NCBI GenBank assembly: GCA_017849435.1
Contig: JAFIGY010000020.1
Location: forward strand, 1 to 64,000
From: Chitinophaga niabensis
GTDB taxonomy: Bacteria > Bacteroidota > Bacteroidia > Chitinophagales > Chitinophagaceae
Reading direction: 5' to 3'
DNA length: 64,000 bases
How positions within the stretch are numbered: position 1 is the first letter of the stretch; every line of letters starts with the position of its first letter. The notes under the pieces are model-generated. The model saw only the letters and a program-made list of their open reading frames with translations. It was not told the DNA's origin and ran no database searches. This document shows positions 51,696-61,255 of the stretch, piece by piece. Made by a program: the position numbers and the translations under genes.

Positions 51696-52388
51696 TTACG
51701 ACCCGCGTTTCAGCCTGCTCATTAATGCACGCCGATAGGTGATTCCCACCGGAAGCTCCAAATCGCCTATTACTATCGTGTCAATATTGAACTTCCTGAT
51801 CATGGAGATCGCTACGATATATGATTTGTGAATGCGGACAAATGAATACGCCGGCAGCTTCTCCTCCAGCCTGGAAGTAGTGATGTATGTCTGGTAACTT
51901 TGTTCCGTAGTATGGATCTTCACATAATTGCCCATACTTTCCGTGTAAATGATGCTGCTGACCGGGATTATCTCAGGACTGCCTTTAATTTTCACGATGA
52001 TGGAAGAGCATTTCTCCACAGGTGTACCGGCAAAAGCAAGATACCTGTCCACGGCCTTATAAAATCGAGGAAAGGAAATCGGCTTGAGCAGATAATCTAT
52101 TACGCCATACTCATAGCTTTCCAGTGCGTATTCCGCATATGCGGATGTTAGTATAACCCCGGGACCGTTCCTGATACTCCTCAGCAATTCAAAGCCGTTT
52201 AACTCCGGCAGATGAACATCGAGGAAAACAAGATCTGCTCCGTAGCTGGATATAAAATTGATCGCATCCATCACATTGTAACATTGCCCTGCCAGTGTAA
52301 GGTGATCGAGGTGATCAATATAATCCACCAGCACAAGATGCGCCGCCTGTTCATCGTCAACGATCAAACATTTTACTTTCCCTTCCAT
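51696..52388 (-). CDS. LytTR-family response regulator, orphan
   Basis: This is 230 aa from the ATG at 52388, which directly begins the receiver (KVKCLIVDDEQ); an upstream in-frame start would add 24 unrelated residues. The receiver has Asp11-Asp12, phospho-acceptor Asp57 in LVFLDVHLP, and Lys in LLKPISF. The LytTR domain (about 125-228) carries IIYTESMGNYVKIHT, SRLEEKLP and FVRIHKSYIV, as in the AlgR/LytR family. No histidine kinase gene is adjacent, so its partner is elsewhere. It converges with the AraC-type regulator without any intergenic base. Confidence 0.92.
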   Translation of the reverse strand: MEGKVKCLIVDDEQAAHLVLVDYIDHLDHLTLAGQCYNVMDAINFISSYGADLVFLDVHLPELNGFELLRSIRNGPGVILTSAYAEYALESYEYGVIDYLLKPISFPRFYKAVDRYLAFAGTPVEKCSSIIVKIKGSPEIIPVSSIIYTESMGNYVKIHTTEQSYQTYITTSRLEEKLPAYSFVRIHKSYIVAISMIRKFNIDTIVIGDLELPVGITYRRALMSRLKRGS

Positions 52389-52723
52389 CGTCTTCAATTT
52401 TAATTCCGCATACGCTACTGAATAAAATACAGGATCACTGTACTTTCCTATGCGTTCCACATTTTCATAGGATCAAATGCTGTAAATCATCTGTTGAATT
52501 GCATGTTTCCATGTTGAATTAAATTCATCATTTCCGCTACCAGACTGCTTTCCCGTTTTTACTTTTTTTTAACACCAGCACATAGGAAGGCCCCGTCATT
52601 CATCGTTTTCCTAATTGGAAACAATATCAAAACACAACATGCGCCGCTTCTAACGTCATTTTAATAAAAGACATATTTGTGCATATCTGTCCATGCATTT
52701 TTATCATCATTAAAAAATAAATT
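52389..52723. other. 335-base AT-rich intergenic region
   Basis: This region lies between the divergent LytTR and DUF4397 genes. It holds no credible ORF. CATATTTG near 52674-52681 is one base from the -7 consensus on the plus strand, but no matching -33 element was found. Nothing else is recognised. Confidence 0.4.
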
Positions 52724-53464
52724 ATGATCACGAGAACCATGTCTCTGAAAACATCGGCATTCGTAAGCCTTGCCGCATTATCCATGACTGCCTGCAACAA
52801 AAAGAACAATGACCAGGGTGTTAGTACAAAAACTTCCTTCATTCAGGTGGTGCACAGTGCGCCCAAAACGGGAGAGCTGGAAGTGGAGATCAACGGCCAG
52901 AAGCTTTCCGGCAAAGTTGCGTACCTGAATTCATCCGGCGTTTATAACAGGATTAAATCTGATACAGCTAAAGAGGTACCACTAAAGATATCCTTCAACA
53001 ATACGGTAGTTGCAGAGGGAAAAATTTCACTGGCGAACAACGAGTATTATTCATTGTTCTTACATGACACGCTGGGTACCGGTAAGAAAATAAAATATGC
53101 ATTCCTGAAAGATGACCTTGCTGCTCCCGGAGCAGGCCTGGCTAATGTACGTTTCCTGCATCTTTCCGTTGACGCTCCGGCAGCAGATATAGACCTGTTA
53201 GGAAAAGACAGCATCAGGCTGGTCACAGGCGCGACTTACATTGGCAGCACACCGGATATCGCAAAGCTCTCCGCATTCACTAAAATAAAGGCCGGAGATT
53301 ACCGGGTAAAAGTGAAAGTTAAAAAGGGAACAAAAACAGAAACGATCCTGGAAGTTCCTGTTGTAAAGCTGGAAGCTAACAAATCAACAACGCTCTGCCT
53401 GAGAGGCCTCACGAAAGGTATGGGCGGCTATGAGCTCGGTATGCATACCTGGCAGCATAAATGA
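52724..53464 (+). CDS. DUF4397 domain lipoprotein
   Basis: This is 246 aa; a second ATG five codons in (52739) is equally possible. The lipobox is MTAC (Cys24). The mature protein matches DUF4397, with SFIQVVHSAPKTGELEVEINGQ at the start and the internal repeat LANVRFLHLSVDAPAADIDLLGKD, then GDYRVKVKVKKGT and a C-terminal LCLRGLTKG strand. The family has Ig-like beta folds on the cell surface; no biochemical role is established. It appears to be a single-gene unit. Confidence 0.88.
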   Translation: MITRTMSLKTSAFVSLAALSMTACNKKNNDQGVSTKTSFIQVVHSAPKTGELEVEINGQKLSGKVAYLNSSGVYNRIKSDTAKEVPLKISFNNTVVAEGKISLANNEYYSLFLHDTLGTGKKIKYAFLKDDLAAPGAGLANVRFLHLSVDAPAADIDLLGKDSIRLVTGATYIGSTPDIAKLSAFTKIKAGDYRVKVKVKKGTKTETILEVPVVKLEANKSTTLCLRGLTKGMGGYELGMHTWQHK

Positions 53465-53512
53465 TCAACGGAAACACCAAAATAAGCGGCTGCAACGGGA
53501 AAGGAACAGACG

Positions 53513-54412
53513 TCAGCTCCAGGGCAATACCACCCAGGGACTATGTTCCTTCCAGAGCAGCTGCTTCATATTTTCCTGGAACAGCTCAAAGTCATCGGCG
53601 TCTACACCATTCCATACACAACGGGCGAATTGGTAAGATAACGAAAGGTCTTTCCAGGAGGCATATATCCTTTTGATAGTCGGCGCACAGTGCATGATGT
53701 GCTCCAGGGCCTCCCCGTGCGAGAGATACCCTGCGTCGAAACCGGCGCGGCTCAGATTGATGATGCGGCCGAAATCCCAGATTAGCATTTCCGGTTGTGC
53801 ATCCTGTGCTATCAAGCCCTTTCCCCGGAACAACTCCAGTGCATCTCGGGTATTGCGCATACGATCCAGTACTACCGCTTCTTCCAGTTTATTGGCCGCT
53901 GCATATTCCCGGAGAAATGCCTTGCTTTCTTTAACCGATACGGTATTGAGCGCCTGGCAGATGGTATCGTACTCCAGGCGGTGACCGCTTTCCTTCAGCC
54001 AGGCGATCATCTCCTGCAATTCTTCCGTACTGTCGATATCCCACCATTCGGAAAGCAGCTCACGGCAGGAGGATTTACCCAAACCGGTAGCAAGATCATT
54101 GAGGTACTGCCCGTTGGCAAACGCCACATCCGCGCCACAGGCAATGGCCCATTGTTCCTCCGCTGTAAGCTTCGTATCAGGGTTGAGGCGTATGTCAGAG
54201 GGCGCATCCGCCGCTTCTCCGGCATCATCGCCACTAAACAGCTGGTTGATCTGTTTGATGTTTTCAGAGAACTGGTTCAGCTGGTTCGTCCAGTTGCTGC
54301 TCAGGTTCATGGTCTGCTCCATCTGCTGCTGGTACAGCGCGATCATTTCTTCACTGAGCCCCATACTGCGGAGGTGCTGCCAGTACTCCTCCATGTTGTT
54401 CTGCTGGTTCAT
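53513..54412 (-). CDS. DUF1266 domain protein
   Basis: This 299-aa soluble protein has no signal peptide. The first 70 residues are a Gln-rich helical region. From about 85 to 298 it matches DUF1266: EQWAIACGADVAFANG at the start, LLSEWWDIDSTEELQEMIAWLKESGHR, then the WDFGRIINLSRAGFDAGYLS block and YQFARCVWNG near the end. The function is unknown. A second ATG at codon 7 is possible. It is divergent from the ECF sigma gene at 54620 and not linked to a transporter. Confidence 0.85.
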   Translation of the reverse strand: MNQQNNMEEYWQHLRSMGLSEEMIALYQQQMEQTMNLSSNWTNQLNQFSENIKQINQLFSGDDAGEAADAPSDIRLNPDTKLTAEEQWAIACGADVAFANGQYLNDLATGLGKSSCRELLSEWWDIDSTEELQEMIAWLKESGHRLEYDTICQALNTVSVKESKAFLREYAAANKLEEAVVLDRMRNTRDALELFRGKGLIAQDAQPEMLIWDFGRIINLSRAGFDAGYLSHGEALEHIMHCAPTIKRIYASWKDLSLSYQFARCVWNGVDADDFELFQENMKQLLWKEHSPWVVLPWS

Positions 54413-54533
54413 ATGCCCAAATTAAGGTCAGGGACATTAAGGATGATGCAGGATTTATTTCCGCAAGAGATTCTTTCAAATCCGCAATGGAAAAAGGTAT
54501 ATCCGCCGGCGGTTAAAATAATATCCCGGATTT

Positions 54534-54563
54534 TCTGACAGTCCTTTTATATTTCTATATTTG
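54534..54563 (+). promoter_or_regulatory. Candidate promoter of the second sigma/FecR/SusCD operon
   Basis: A perfect -7 element, TATATTTG, at 54556-54563 is preceded at an 18-base spacing by TCTG (54534-54537), three of four bases of the -33 TTTG. It lies 57 bases upstream of the sigma-factor start, a normal position. Confidence 0.45.
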
Positions 54564-54619
54564 GCCGTAACTTATTGAAAATCTAATACCAGATTCATTT
54601 CACCAAAATCGAAGTTGTA

Positions 54620-55210
54620 ATGCGGGACGCAACAGATGAAGTGTTGTGCGGGATGATCAGGAACAGTGAGCAGGCGGCCTTCCAGGTATTATATGACAGG
54701 TACCGGAACCAGATTTATGGATATACCCTCAAGCTTTGCGGATCGCCGGAAGTGGCGCTGGATGCCGTGCAGGAGGTCTTTCTACAGGTCTGGCTGCGGC
54801 ATAAAACATTAGACCCCTCCAAATCGCTGAAAGCTTATCTCTTCCGCGCGGCCAGGAACTTTATATTCGACTACCTCAGAAAGGCGGTACACGATCAGAA
54901 GTTCCGGAAACATTTCCTGCAAACCTTCGAAGAAGGTTTTGGCACATCCGACCATTACCTTTATACCAAGCAGCTGGAAGACATTAAAATGAAGGCCATC
55001 TCCCGCCTCCCTACCCAGCGGCAACTGATCTATAAAATGAGCAAAATAGACGGACTTAGCAACCAGGAAATCGCCCATCAGCTGGGAATCTCCATTAACA
55101 CAGTCAGGGACCAGCTGGTGAAAGCCTCACGATTTGTAAGGGCTTATCTCCACCGCCATGCGGACATCGCTGTACTGCTGGCCGTTTTCCGGATCATATC
55201 CCCTTTCTGA
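54620..55210 (+). CDS. ECF RNA polymerase sigma factor
   Basis: This 196-aa Bacteroidota-type ECF sigma factor has region 2 at about 15-85 (AFQVLYDRYRNQIYGYTLKLCGSPEVALDAVQEVFLQVW split across the helices) and region 4 at about 120-175 (LPTQRQLIYKMSKIDGLSNQEIAHQLGISINTVRDQL). The C-terminal 20 residues are hydrophobic, ending VFRIISPF, as often seen in this family. It leads a four-gene set on the plus strand, with FecR 68 bases downstream, and should respond to the STN-bearing SusC. Confidence 0.93.
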   Translation: MRDATDEVLCGMIRNSEQAAFQVLYDRYRNQIYGYTLKLCGSPEVALDAVQEVFLQVWLRHKTLDPSKSLKAYLFRAARNFIFDYLRKAVHDQKFRKHFLQTFEEGFGTSDHYLYTKQLEDIKMKAISRLPTQRQLIYKMSKIDGLSNQEIAHQLGISINTVRDQLVKASRFVRAYLHRHADIAVLLAVFRIISPF

Positions 55211-55278
55211 AAAAAATTTTCCGGCCGGATCGTCTTTCCGGCCCTCCCGATCGTATTACTCTAGATCAACCACATTCC

Positions 55279-56235
55279 ATGGAGGATAAGCATCGCGAGA
55301 TAAAAGCATTGTTCATCCGGCTGGCTAACGGAAATAGCACGCCGGCGGAGCGTTTGCAGATACTGGACTACCTCCGGGACGCGCCCTCACCCGAGGCCAT
55401 TCCCACTGTGGAGGAACTGCAACCGGCGGGAGAATGGCCCGAAATACCGGAATGGGCGGCGGAAGCGGTAATGGCGTCCATCTTACAACAGGCGGCAGCA
55501 ACGCGAATCGTGCCTTTCCGGAAGCGAAGCTGGGTGAAGATCGCCGCAGCCCTTGTACCGATCGCCGGTATTACATCACTGATGATGCTGTATTATTCGC
55601 GCAGGGATGCGTTAAAACATTATGTGAACAATTCAAGGGCAGTGCAAACCATTCAGCTGGCAGACGGTACCCTGATCCATCTCAACCAGCAGGCCCGCCT
55701 GTCTGTAAGTGCCAAAGACGGTCGCGAAGTGTGGCTGGAGGGAGAAGCGTTCTTTTCTGTACAACAGCAGGCTGCCCGGCCTTTTGTAGTGCATGCCGTC
55801 AACATGCTGGACGTAACGGTACTGGGCACAGCATTCAACGTGAATGCAAAGAAAGAAAAAACGCAGGTAGTACTCAATGCCGGCAGTGTAAAAGTGGGGG
55901 CAGGCAAGGCGGAAATGGTGCTCCGGCCGGGTGAGATGGCGGACTATGACGCTGGTACCGGCAGGCTGTTAAGGCAGCCGGCAGACACCCTGCTCTATAC
56001 TTCCTGGAAATACGACCTGATCGCATTCAGAGCGCAGTCATTGAAAGATGTATTACAAAAACTGAAAGAACAATACGGCTATGATGTGGTATTTGAACAA
56101 CCGGATGTGGAAAAGCTGATCTTTACCGGCTATCTCGCATCCAATGATCTGCCACAGGCATTAACAACACTGGAACAGGCTTTTTCCATCAAGATCCGTT
56201 TACAAAACAACCAGATATACGTGAATACTAAATAA
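55279..56235 (+). CDS. FecR-family anti-sigma factor
   Basis: This 318-aa protein has an N-terminal cytoplasmic sigma-binding part (about 1-80) and a membrane helix at about 86-106. A FecR domain (about 115-210, IQLADGTLIHLNQQARLSV to DVTVLGTAFNVNA) and a C-terminal DUF4974 domain (about 250-318, LKDVLQKLKEQYGYDVVFE) complete it. It lies between its sigma gene and the SusC gene, 28 bases before the latter, in the classic trans-envelope signalling order. All expected domains are present. Confidence 0.93.
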   Translation: MEDKHREIKALFIRLANGNSTPAERLQILDYLRDAPSPEAIPTVEELQPAGEWPEIPEWAAEAVMASILQQAAATRIVPFRKRSWVKIAAALVPIAGITSLMMLYYSRRDALKHYVNNSRAVQTIQLADGTLIHLNQQARLSVSAKDGREVWLEGEAFFSVQQQAARPFVVHAVNMLDVTVLGTAFNVNAKKEKTQVVLNAGSVKVGAGKAEMVLRPGEMADYDAGTGRLLRQPADTLLYTSWKYDLIAFRAQSLKDVLQKLKEQYGYDVVFEQPDVEKLIFTGYLASNDLPQALTTLEQAFSIKIRLQNNQIYVNTK

Positions 56236-56263
56236 CGTTTCCAGCCTCCATCAAAATTACATT

Positions 56264-59200
56264 ATGAAAACAATCAGATCTATCAGTTCCAAACTGATAA
56301 TGGTTATGCTATTGCTATGCTGTTTACAACTCACCAATGCACAACCGGGCAAGGCGGGTACAGGTAAGAACAGTCCGGCTGCAGTGTCCCTTATCTCCGT
56401 AATCAACGAACTGGAAAACCGGTTCGATGTACGTTTCAACTACAACGCAGAATTACTGAAAGGCAAGCAGATCGTTCTTCCCAACACCAGTACTTTCAAA
56501 GCCACCAACATTGAAACCACGCTCAACCGGCATATCACTCCGCTGGGGCTTGTATGCAAAAAAATCGGCGGAAGGTTATACGTGGTGAAAGCAGATCAGC
56601 CATCCGACGAAAAAAACACGCTGAACGTTGCCGCGGAAGTACAGCGCCAGACTGCAAAAGGCGTGGTGAAAGACTCCACCGGCAATGGTATCCCTGGCGT
56701 ATCAGTGCACGTGAAAGGCACTTCCAAAGGCGTTTTGACGGACAAGAACGGACAATTCACCCTCGATAATGTAAATAACGGCGATGTGCTGGTTTTTACG
56801 CTGATAGGGTACGGTACTGTTGAACACACGATAAATGGCCAACAAACCATTGCCATCGTAATGAAAGAATCCTCCATTGCCCTCGATCAGTTCGTTGTAA
56901 CGGCGCTGGGCATTAAAAGACAGGAAAAAGCGCTTGGGTACGCGGTACAGAAAGTGAAAGGCGAAGCAGTACAAACTGTAAAAGGGGTAGACATGGCCAC
57001 TTCATTGACGGGGCAGGTAGCAGGCCTCGTGGTGAAGAACTCCACCGAATTCTTTGCCAGACCCAGCATTGAATTGCGCGGTGAAGGCGCGCTGCTCGTG
57101 ATAGACGGTGTGCCCTATGGCAACACTAACCTCCGCGATATTCCCTCTGACGACATCGAAAGCATCGACGTACTGAAAGGCCCCACCGCCTCTGCACTCT
57201 ACGGATCCCGGGCCTCCGGCGGCGTGATCCTTATCACCACCAAGAAAGGCGCGGGCGAAGGCATTGCAGTATCCATCAACAGCAATACCATGCTGCAGAC
57301 CGGATTCCTGGCCATCCCCAAAACACAATCCTCTTATGCCCGCGGACAGAACGGGAAGATCGATAACGATTATGTTTGGGGACCGAAACTGGATGCCGGG
57401 CAAACCGCCCGGGACTGGAACCCGGAAACTAAACAGTTTGAAGACAACCGGCCGCTTAATTCCATCGGCAAAAACAACCTGCGGAACTTCATGCAGCTGG
57501 GCGTGATCACTAATAATAACATCAGCGTTTCACAAGCCGGTAAGTACGGCAGCTTCCGCGCTTCGCTGAACCACATCTATAACAAAGGACAATTCCCGAA
57601 TGCGAAGCTGAATATGTACAATTTCACCCTCGGCGGAGAACTCAAGGCTACGGATAAATTCTCGCTGGAAAGCCATGTAGGCATCAGCAAAAGAATGGCG
57701 CCGCAGATATGGGGCTCCGGTTATGGCAACCAGGGATATATCTACCAGCTTACGATGTGGACCGGGCCGGAATATGATATCCGGCAGTACCGCGACTACT
57801 GGAAGGTGCCCAATCAGACGCAGAACTGGATGTACACTAACTGGTACGACAATCCTTATCTGATCGCTTATGAAAAGCTCGATGCCGTTCAACAGAATAC
57901 CGTGAATGCCAGTCTTACCGCTAACTACAAATTCACACCCGATCTCAACCTGTTGTTGCGGGTAGGCTATGATGTATATGACAACAAAGAAACCTTCACC
58001 AACCCCACCTCCAACATCTTCTCCACCCGCGGCGGCTGGAATGCCAAAGGTCTTTACCGGATCGATAAAGCGTATGGCTGGAGCACGAATGACGACATCA
58101 TGTTGAGTTATAAAAAGACCGTACGTGATTTTACTTTTGATGTGATGGCTGGCGGTACCATCTACTATTGGGTAGATGAAACCCTTTCCGCCAGTACAAA
58201 GAACGGGCTTACGGCTCCTACTTTCTTTTCCCTCGCAGGTTCCGTAGAACCTCCCACCATCACACCCGGTTATGGCAGCCGGCAAGTGAACAGCTTGTAT
58301 GGCAGAGCTTCCATCGGTTGGAAGAATGCGCTCTTTATTGATGCTACTGGTCGTAATGACTGGAACTCCGCACAGCCAAAGGAGAGCAGAGCCTACTTCT
58401 ACCCTTCCATCGGCTCCAGCGTGGTGCTGTCAGAATTATTCAAACTGCCGGATTTTATTGATATGTGGAAAATACGTGGTTCCTGGGCTACCTTTAAAAC
58501 ACCCGCCGGCGTATACGCCATCAACCGCCTGTATTCCACTACCACCGCTGCCTGGAACACCCTCAACTCTGCCAGCTATCCCGGCAGCCTTCTGGGCGGC
58601 AGTCTCCTCCCCAGCTCACAGCGCACCTGGGAGATCGGTACGGCGGCTTACTTTTTCAGGAAGCGCCTGAATGTGGACGTAGCTTATTTCAACAAATATT
58701 ACTACAACCAACAGACCTCTGTTTCCATTCCCAACTCCTCCGGCTTCTCATCCACCCTTGTTAACACCAACGAAACGGTGGTACGCAAAGGCCTCGAAAT
58801 CACGTTATCCGGCTCCGTTATTAAACAGAAAGGATTCGAATGGGTGTCTACCGTGAACTTCTCCAATCAACACCGCTATTACAGGAATCTGGACTCCCTG
58901 TACTCCGCAAAGAGCCCCTGGGTGAAGAGCGGCGGGCGTATGGACAACTATACGGACAACTACTGGCTGAGAGATCCTGACGGCAATGTGATCCACAACA
59001 ATGGCATGCCCATGCTGAGCGATTACTCAAAACAATATGGCTATACCGATCCCACATTCAGCCTCGGTTTCATCAACTCCTTCTATATCGGGAATTTCAC
59101 GGTAGGACTGAATATCGATGGGCGCATCGGAGGCCTCATGTACAATTATATCAACGACAAGATGTTTGATACCGGTACGCACCCTGACACAGACAATCCC

Positions 59201-59611
59201 TGGCGCTATGACGAGGTTGTGAACGGGAAGAAGAACTATGTGGGCCAGGGAGTGAAAGTGGTTTCCGGTACCGTTACGTTCGACAACTTCGGCAACATCA
59301 CCAGCGATACCCGTAAATACGCCACGAATGATGTGCAGGTATCTTACCAGGACTATACACAAAAATTCCGGGCCGGCGATTATGGCGTACAGAAGAAAAG
59401 CTTTGTGAAAGTACGCGAAGTATCCGTAGGCTACCGGTTTCCTTCAAGGATACTGGGCAAATCCGGCATTAAGAATGCATCCGTTGCCCTCACAGCGCAG
59501 AATATGTTCCTCTTTACCAAATTCCGTTTCTCCGATCCGGATGTGGACAACGAAAACCTGAACTCACCTTCCCAAAGGATGGTGGGCATCAACTTTAAAG
59601 TAGGGTTCTAA
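56264..59611 (+). CDS. SusC/RagA-family TonB-dependent transducer with STN domain
   Basis: This 1115-aa protein has a signal peptide (about 1-27). An STN signalling domain lies at about 44-115 (NELENRFDVRFNYNAELL and THIETTL-like strands up to YVVKAD). A CarboxypepD_reg domain (about 130-205, AKGVVKDSTGNGIPGVSV), the plug (about 210-330, with VVTALGIKRQEKALGYAV and GSRASGGVILITTKKG) and the barrel, ending INFKVGF, follow. The STN domain is the part that contacts FecR in the periplasm, so it both imports a ligand and signals. The SusD partner follows after 32 bases. No enzyme gene is attached to this pair. Confidence 0.94.
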   Translation: MKTIRSISSKLIMVMLLLCCLQLTNAQPGKAGTGKNSPAAVSLISVINELENRFDVRFNYNAELLKGKQIVLPNTSTFKATNIETTLNRHITPLGLVCKKIGGRLYVVKADQPSDEKNTLNVAAEVQRQTAKGVVKDSTGNGIPGVSVHVKGTSKGVLTDKNGQFTLDNVNNGDVLVFTLIGYGTVEHTINGQQTIAIVMKESSIALDQFVVTALGIKRQEKALGYAVQKVKGEAVQTVKGVDMATSLTGQVAGLVVKNSTEFFARPSIELRGEGALLVIDGVPYGNTNLRDIPSDDIESIDVLKGPTASALYGSRASGGVILITTKKGAGEGIAVSINSNTMLQTGFLAIPKTQSSYARGQNGKIDNDYVWGPKLDAGQTARDWNPETKQFEDNRPLNSIGKNNLRNFMQLGVITNNNISVSQAGKYGSFRASLNHIYNKGQFPNAKLNMYNFTLGGELKATDKFSLESHVGISKRMAPQIWGSGYGNQGYIYQLTMWTGPEYDIRQYRDYWKVPNQTQNWMYTNWYDNPYLIAYEKLDAVQQNTVNASLTANYKFTPDLNLLLRVGYDVYDNKETFTNPTSNIFSTRGGWNAKGLYRIDKAYGWSTNDDIMLSYKKTVRDFTFDVMAGGTIYYWVDETLSASTKNGLTAPTFFSLAGSVEPPTITPGYGSRQVNSLYGRASIGWKNALFIDATGRNDWNSAQPKESRAYFYPSIGSSVVLSELFKLPDFIDMWKIRGSWATFKTPAGVYAINRLYSTTTAAWNTLNSASYPGSLLGGSLLPSSQRTWEIGTAAYFFRKRLNVDVAYFNKYYYNQQTSVSIPNSSGFSSTLVNTNETVVRKGLEITLSGSVIKQKGFEWVSTVNFSNQHRYYRNLDSLYSAKSPWVKSGGRMDNYTDNYWLRDPDGNVIHNNGMPMLSDYSKQYGYTDPTFSLGFINSFYIGNFTVGLNIDGRIGGLMYNYINDKMFDTGTHPDTDNPWRYDEVVNGKKNYVGQGVKVVSGTVTFDNFGNITSDTRKYATNDVQVSYQDYTQKFRAGDYGVQKKSFVKVREVSVGYRFPSRILGKSGIKNASVALTAQNMFLFTKFRFSDPDVDNENLNSPSQRMVGINFKVGF

Positions 59612-59643
59612 TCGCTGTATCATTCAATCTAAAAGTTACCGAC

Positions 59644-61197
59644 ATGAAACGTCAACACATTGCATATATCTTATCCATCCCGCTGGCGATGATCCTGGGC
59701 ACGGGATGTTCCAAATTCGACAAGATCAATACCAATCCGAACCGCACTACGCAGGTAAGCTCCGCGATGTTGGCCACCAACATGATCCTCAGCGTCACAA
59801 GGGGCACCATCAGCAGTACAAAATCCTTCATGCAACCCTACCTCCTCGGGAAATATCTCACCTGGGGGGAAGGACAGGAAAATTTCCAGTATAACAAACT
59901 CGGAAGAACGGATTTCGGTCGATATACCCTGCTGCGCAACATCCCTCCGATGATCGCCGCCGCCACAGACGAGAACCAGCGGAGATCTTACCGGGCGCTG
60001 GGCTTTTTCATGCGCGCCTGGCAGTTCTTCTGGACCACCATGCAGGTAGGGGACGTTCCCTATTCCGAAGCGATAAAAGGGGAATCCGACAACATCATCC
60101 AACCGCGTTACGATTCGCAGAAAGCCGTATTCCAGGGGATCATCAACGAACTGGACAGTGCCAATGCACTGTTTGCACAGGGCGCTGATTTCGCCGGGGA
60201 TCCCATCTACAACGGCAAAGCGGATAACTGGCGCAGACTGGCGAATAGCTTCCAGCTGCATGTACTGATCAATCTGTACAAGAAAACAGGGGATGCTGAT
60301 CTGAAAGTGATCGAACGTTTTAAAGATGTGGCCAGCCGCCCGCTGATGCGTTCCTACCAGGATAATTTTGCGCTGACCTATAATGCCACTGCCGGCCAGA
60401 ACTATCCCTGGTCAGATGTACCGGCAGGTTCAGGGAACTCCTTCGTGAAATCCAACTACACGATGCTCACCACCACCCTCATCGATCCGCTGAAGGCGAT
60501 GGGCGACCGTCGGTTGTTCTATTACGCAAAACCTTCTCCTGTCAAGATCGCAGCCGGCAAATCGCAATCCGACTGGGATGCGTACCTTGGCGCGGAGCCA
60601 TCCAATTCCTTCCCAACACTACAGACCATGCGGGTTTCCAAAGATTACTCCGACCTCAACAACCGCTATGTGAATCTCGTGAATGCAGAACCCGTGAGTG
60701 TATTCAGTTACCAGGAGCAGCAATTCATTCTCGCAGAAGCTGCCATCCGTGGCTGGATCGCAGGAACGCCGGCGCAGGATTACTATGCCGCCGGCATTAC
60801 CAACGCCATGAAGTTCACGGCTTCCTATACGCCGGACCTCGCGGATTATCATCACAACATGAAAATAGATGACAATTACATCCTGAACTATGTAACCGCC
60901 AATGTGCTCACAGGTACCGTGCAAAACCAGCTGCAGCAGATCATCGTGCAGAAATATATCGCAGGATTCCTGCAAGGCGCCAACTACAACGCCTGGTTTG
61001 AGCAGCGGCGCACCGGTTACCCGGTGTTTGTGTTGAATCCCGGTACAAACCTGAACACTCCTACCACACAGTTCCCCTTGCGCTGGCTGTATCCTTCCAA
61101 CGAATTGAGCTATAACAATAAAAACCTGGGTGACGCCATCCAGCGCCAGTTCAATGGAAGTGATAATGTGAACGGGGTGATGTGGATATTGAATTAG
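59644..61197 (+). CDS. SusD-like outer-membrane lipoprotein (SusD-2 type)
   Basis: This 517-aa lipoprotein (lipobox GTGC, Cys22) begins SKFDKINTNPNRTTQVSSAM, the usual start of SusD-like-2 proteins. Other family marks are GKADNWRRLANSFQLHVLINLYKK, QQFILAEAAIRGW and the C-terminal AWFEQRRTGYPVF with LRWLYPSNE. It is the last gene of the second sigma/FecR/SusCD set and is followed by a strong intrinsic terminator. The substrate cannot be told because no catabolic gene is linked. Confidence 0.94.
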   Translation: MKRQHIAYILSIPLAMILGTGCSKFDKINTNPNRTTQVSSAMLATNMILSVTRGTISSTKSFMQPYLLGKYLTWGEGQENFQYNKLGRTDFGRYTLLRNIPPMIAAATDENQRRSYRALGFFMRAWQFFWTTMQVGDVPYSEAIKGESDNIIQPRYDSQKAVFQGIINELDSANALFAQGADFAGDPIYNGKADNWRRLANSFQLHVLINLYKKTGDADLKVIERFKDVASRPLMRSYQDNFALTYNATAGQNYPWSDVPAGSGNSFVKSNYTMLTTTLIDPLKAMGDRRLFYYAKPSPVKIAAGKSQSDWDAYLGAEPSNSFPTLQTMRVSKDYSDLNNRYVNLVNAEPVSVFSYQEQQFILAEAAIRGWIAGTPAQDYYAAGITNAMKFTASYTPDLADYHHNMKIDDNYILNYVTANVLTGTVQNQLQQIIVQKYIAGFLQGANYNAWFEQRRTGYPVFVLNPGTNLNTPTTQFPLRWLYPSNELSYNNKNLGDAIQRQFNGSDNVNGVMWILN

Positions 61198-61219
61198 TCG
61201 TTCTTCCTATGCCACATAC

Positions 61220-61255
61220 AGGCTCCGCGGGCTTCGGTCTGCGGGGCCTTTTTTT
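61220..61255 (+). terminator. Rho-independent terminator after the SusD gene
   Basis: A GC-rich 13-pair stem (61220-61232 with 61237-61249, three G-U wobbles) closes on a TTCG tetraloop and is followed by seven T (61249-61255). This is a textbook intrinsic terminator for the plus strand. The convergent GH130 gene ends inside its T-run. Confidence 0.88.
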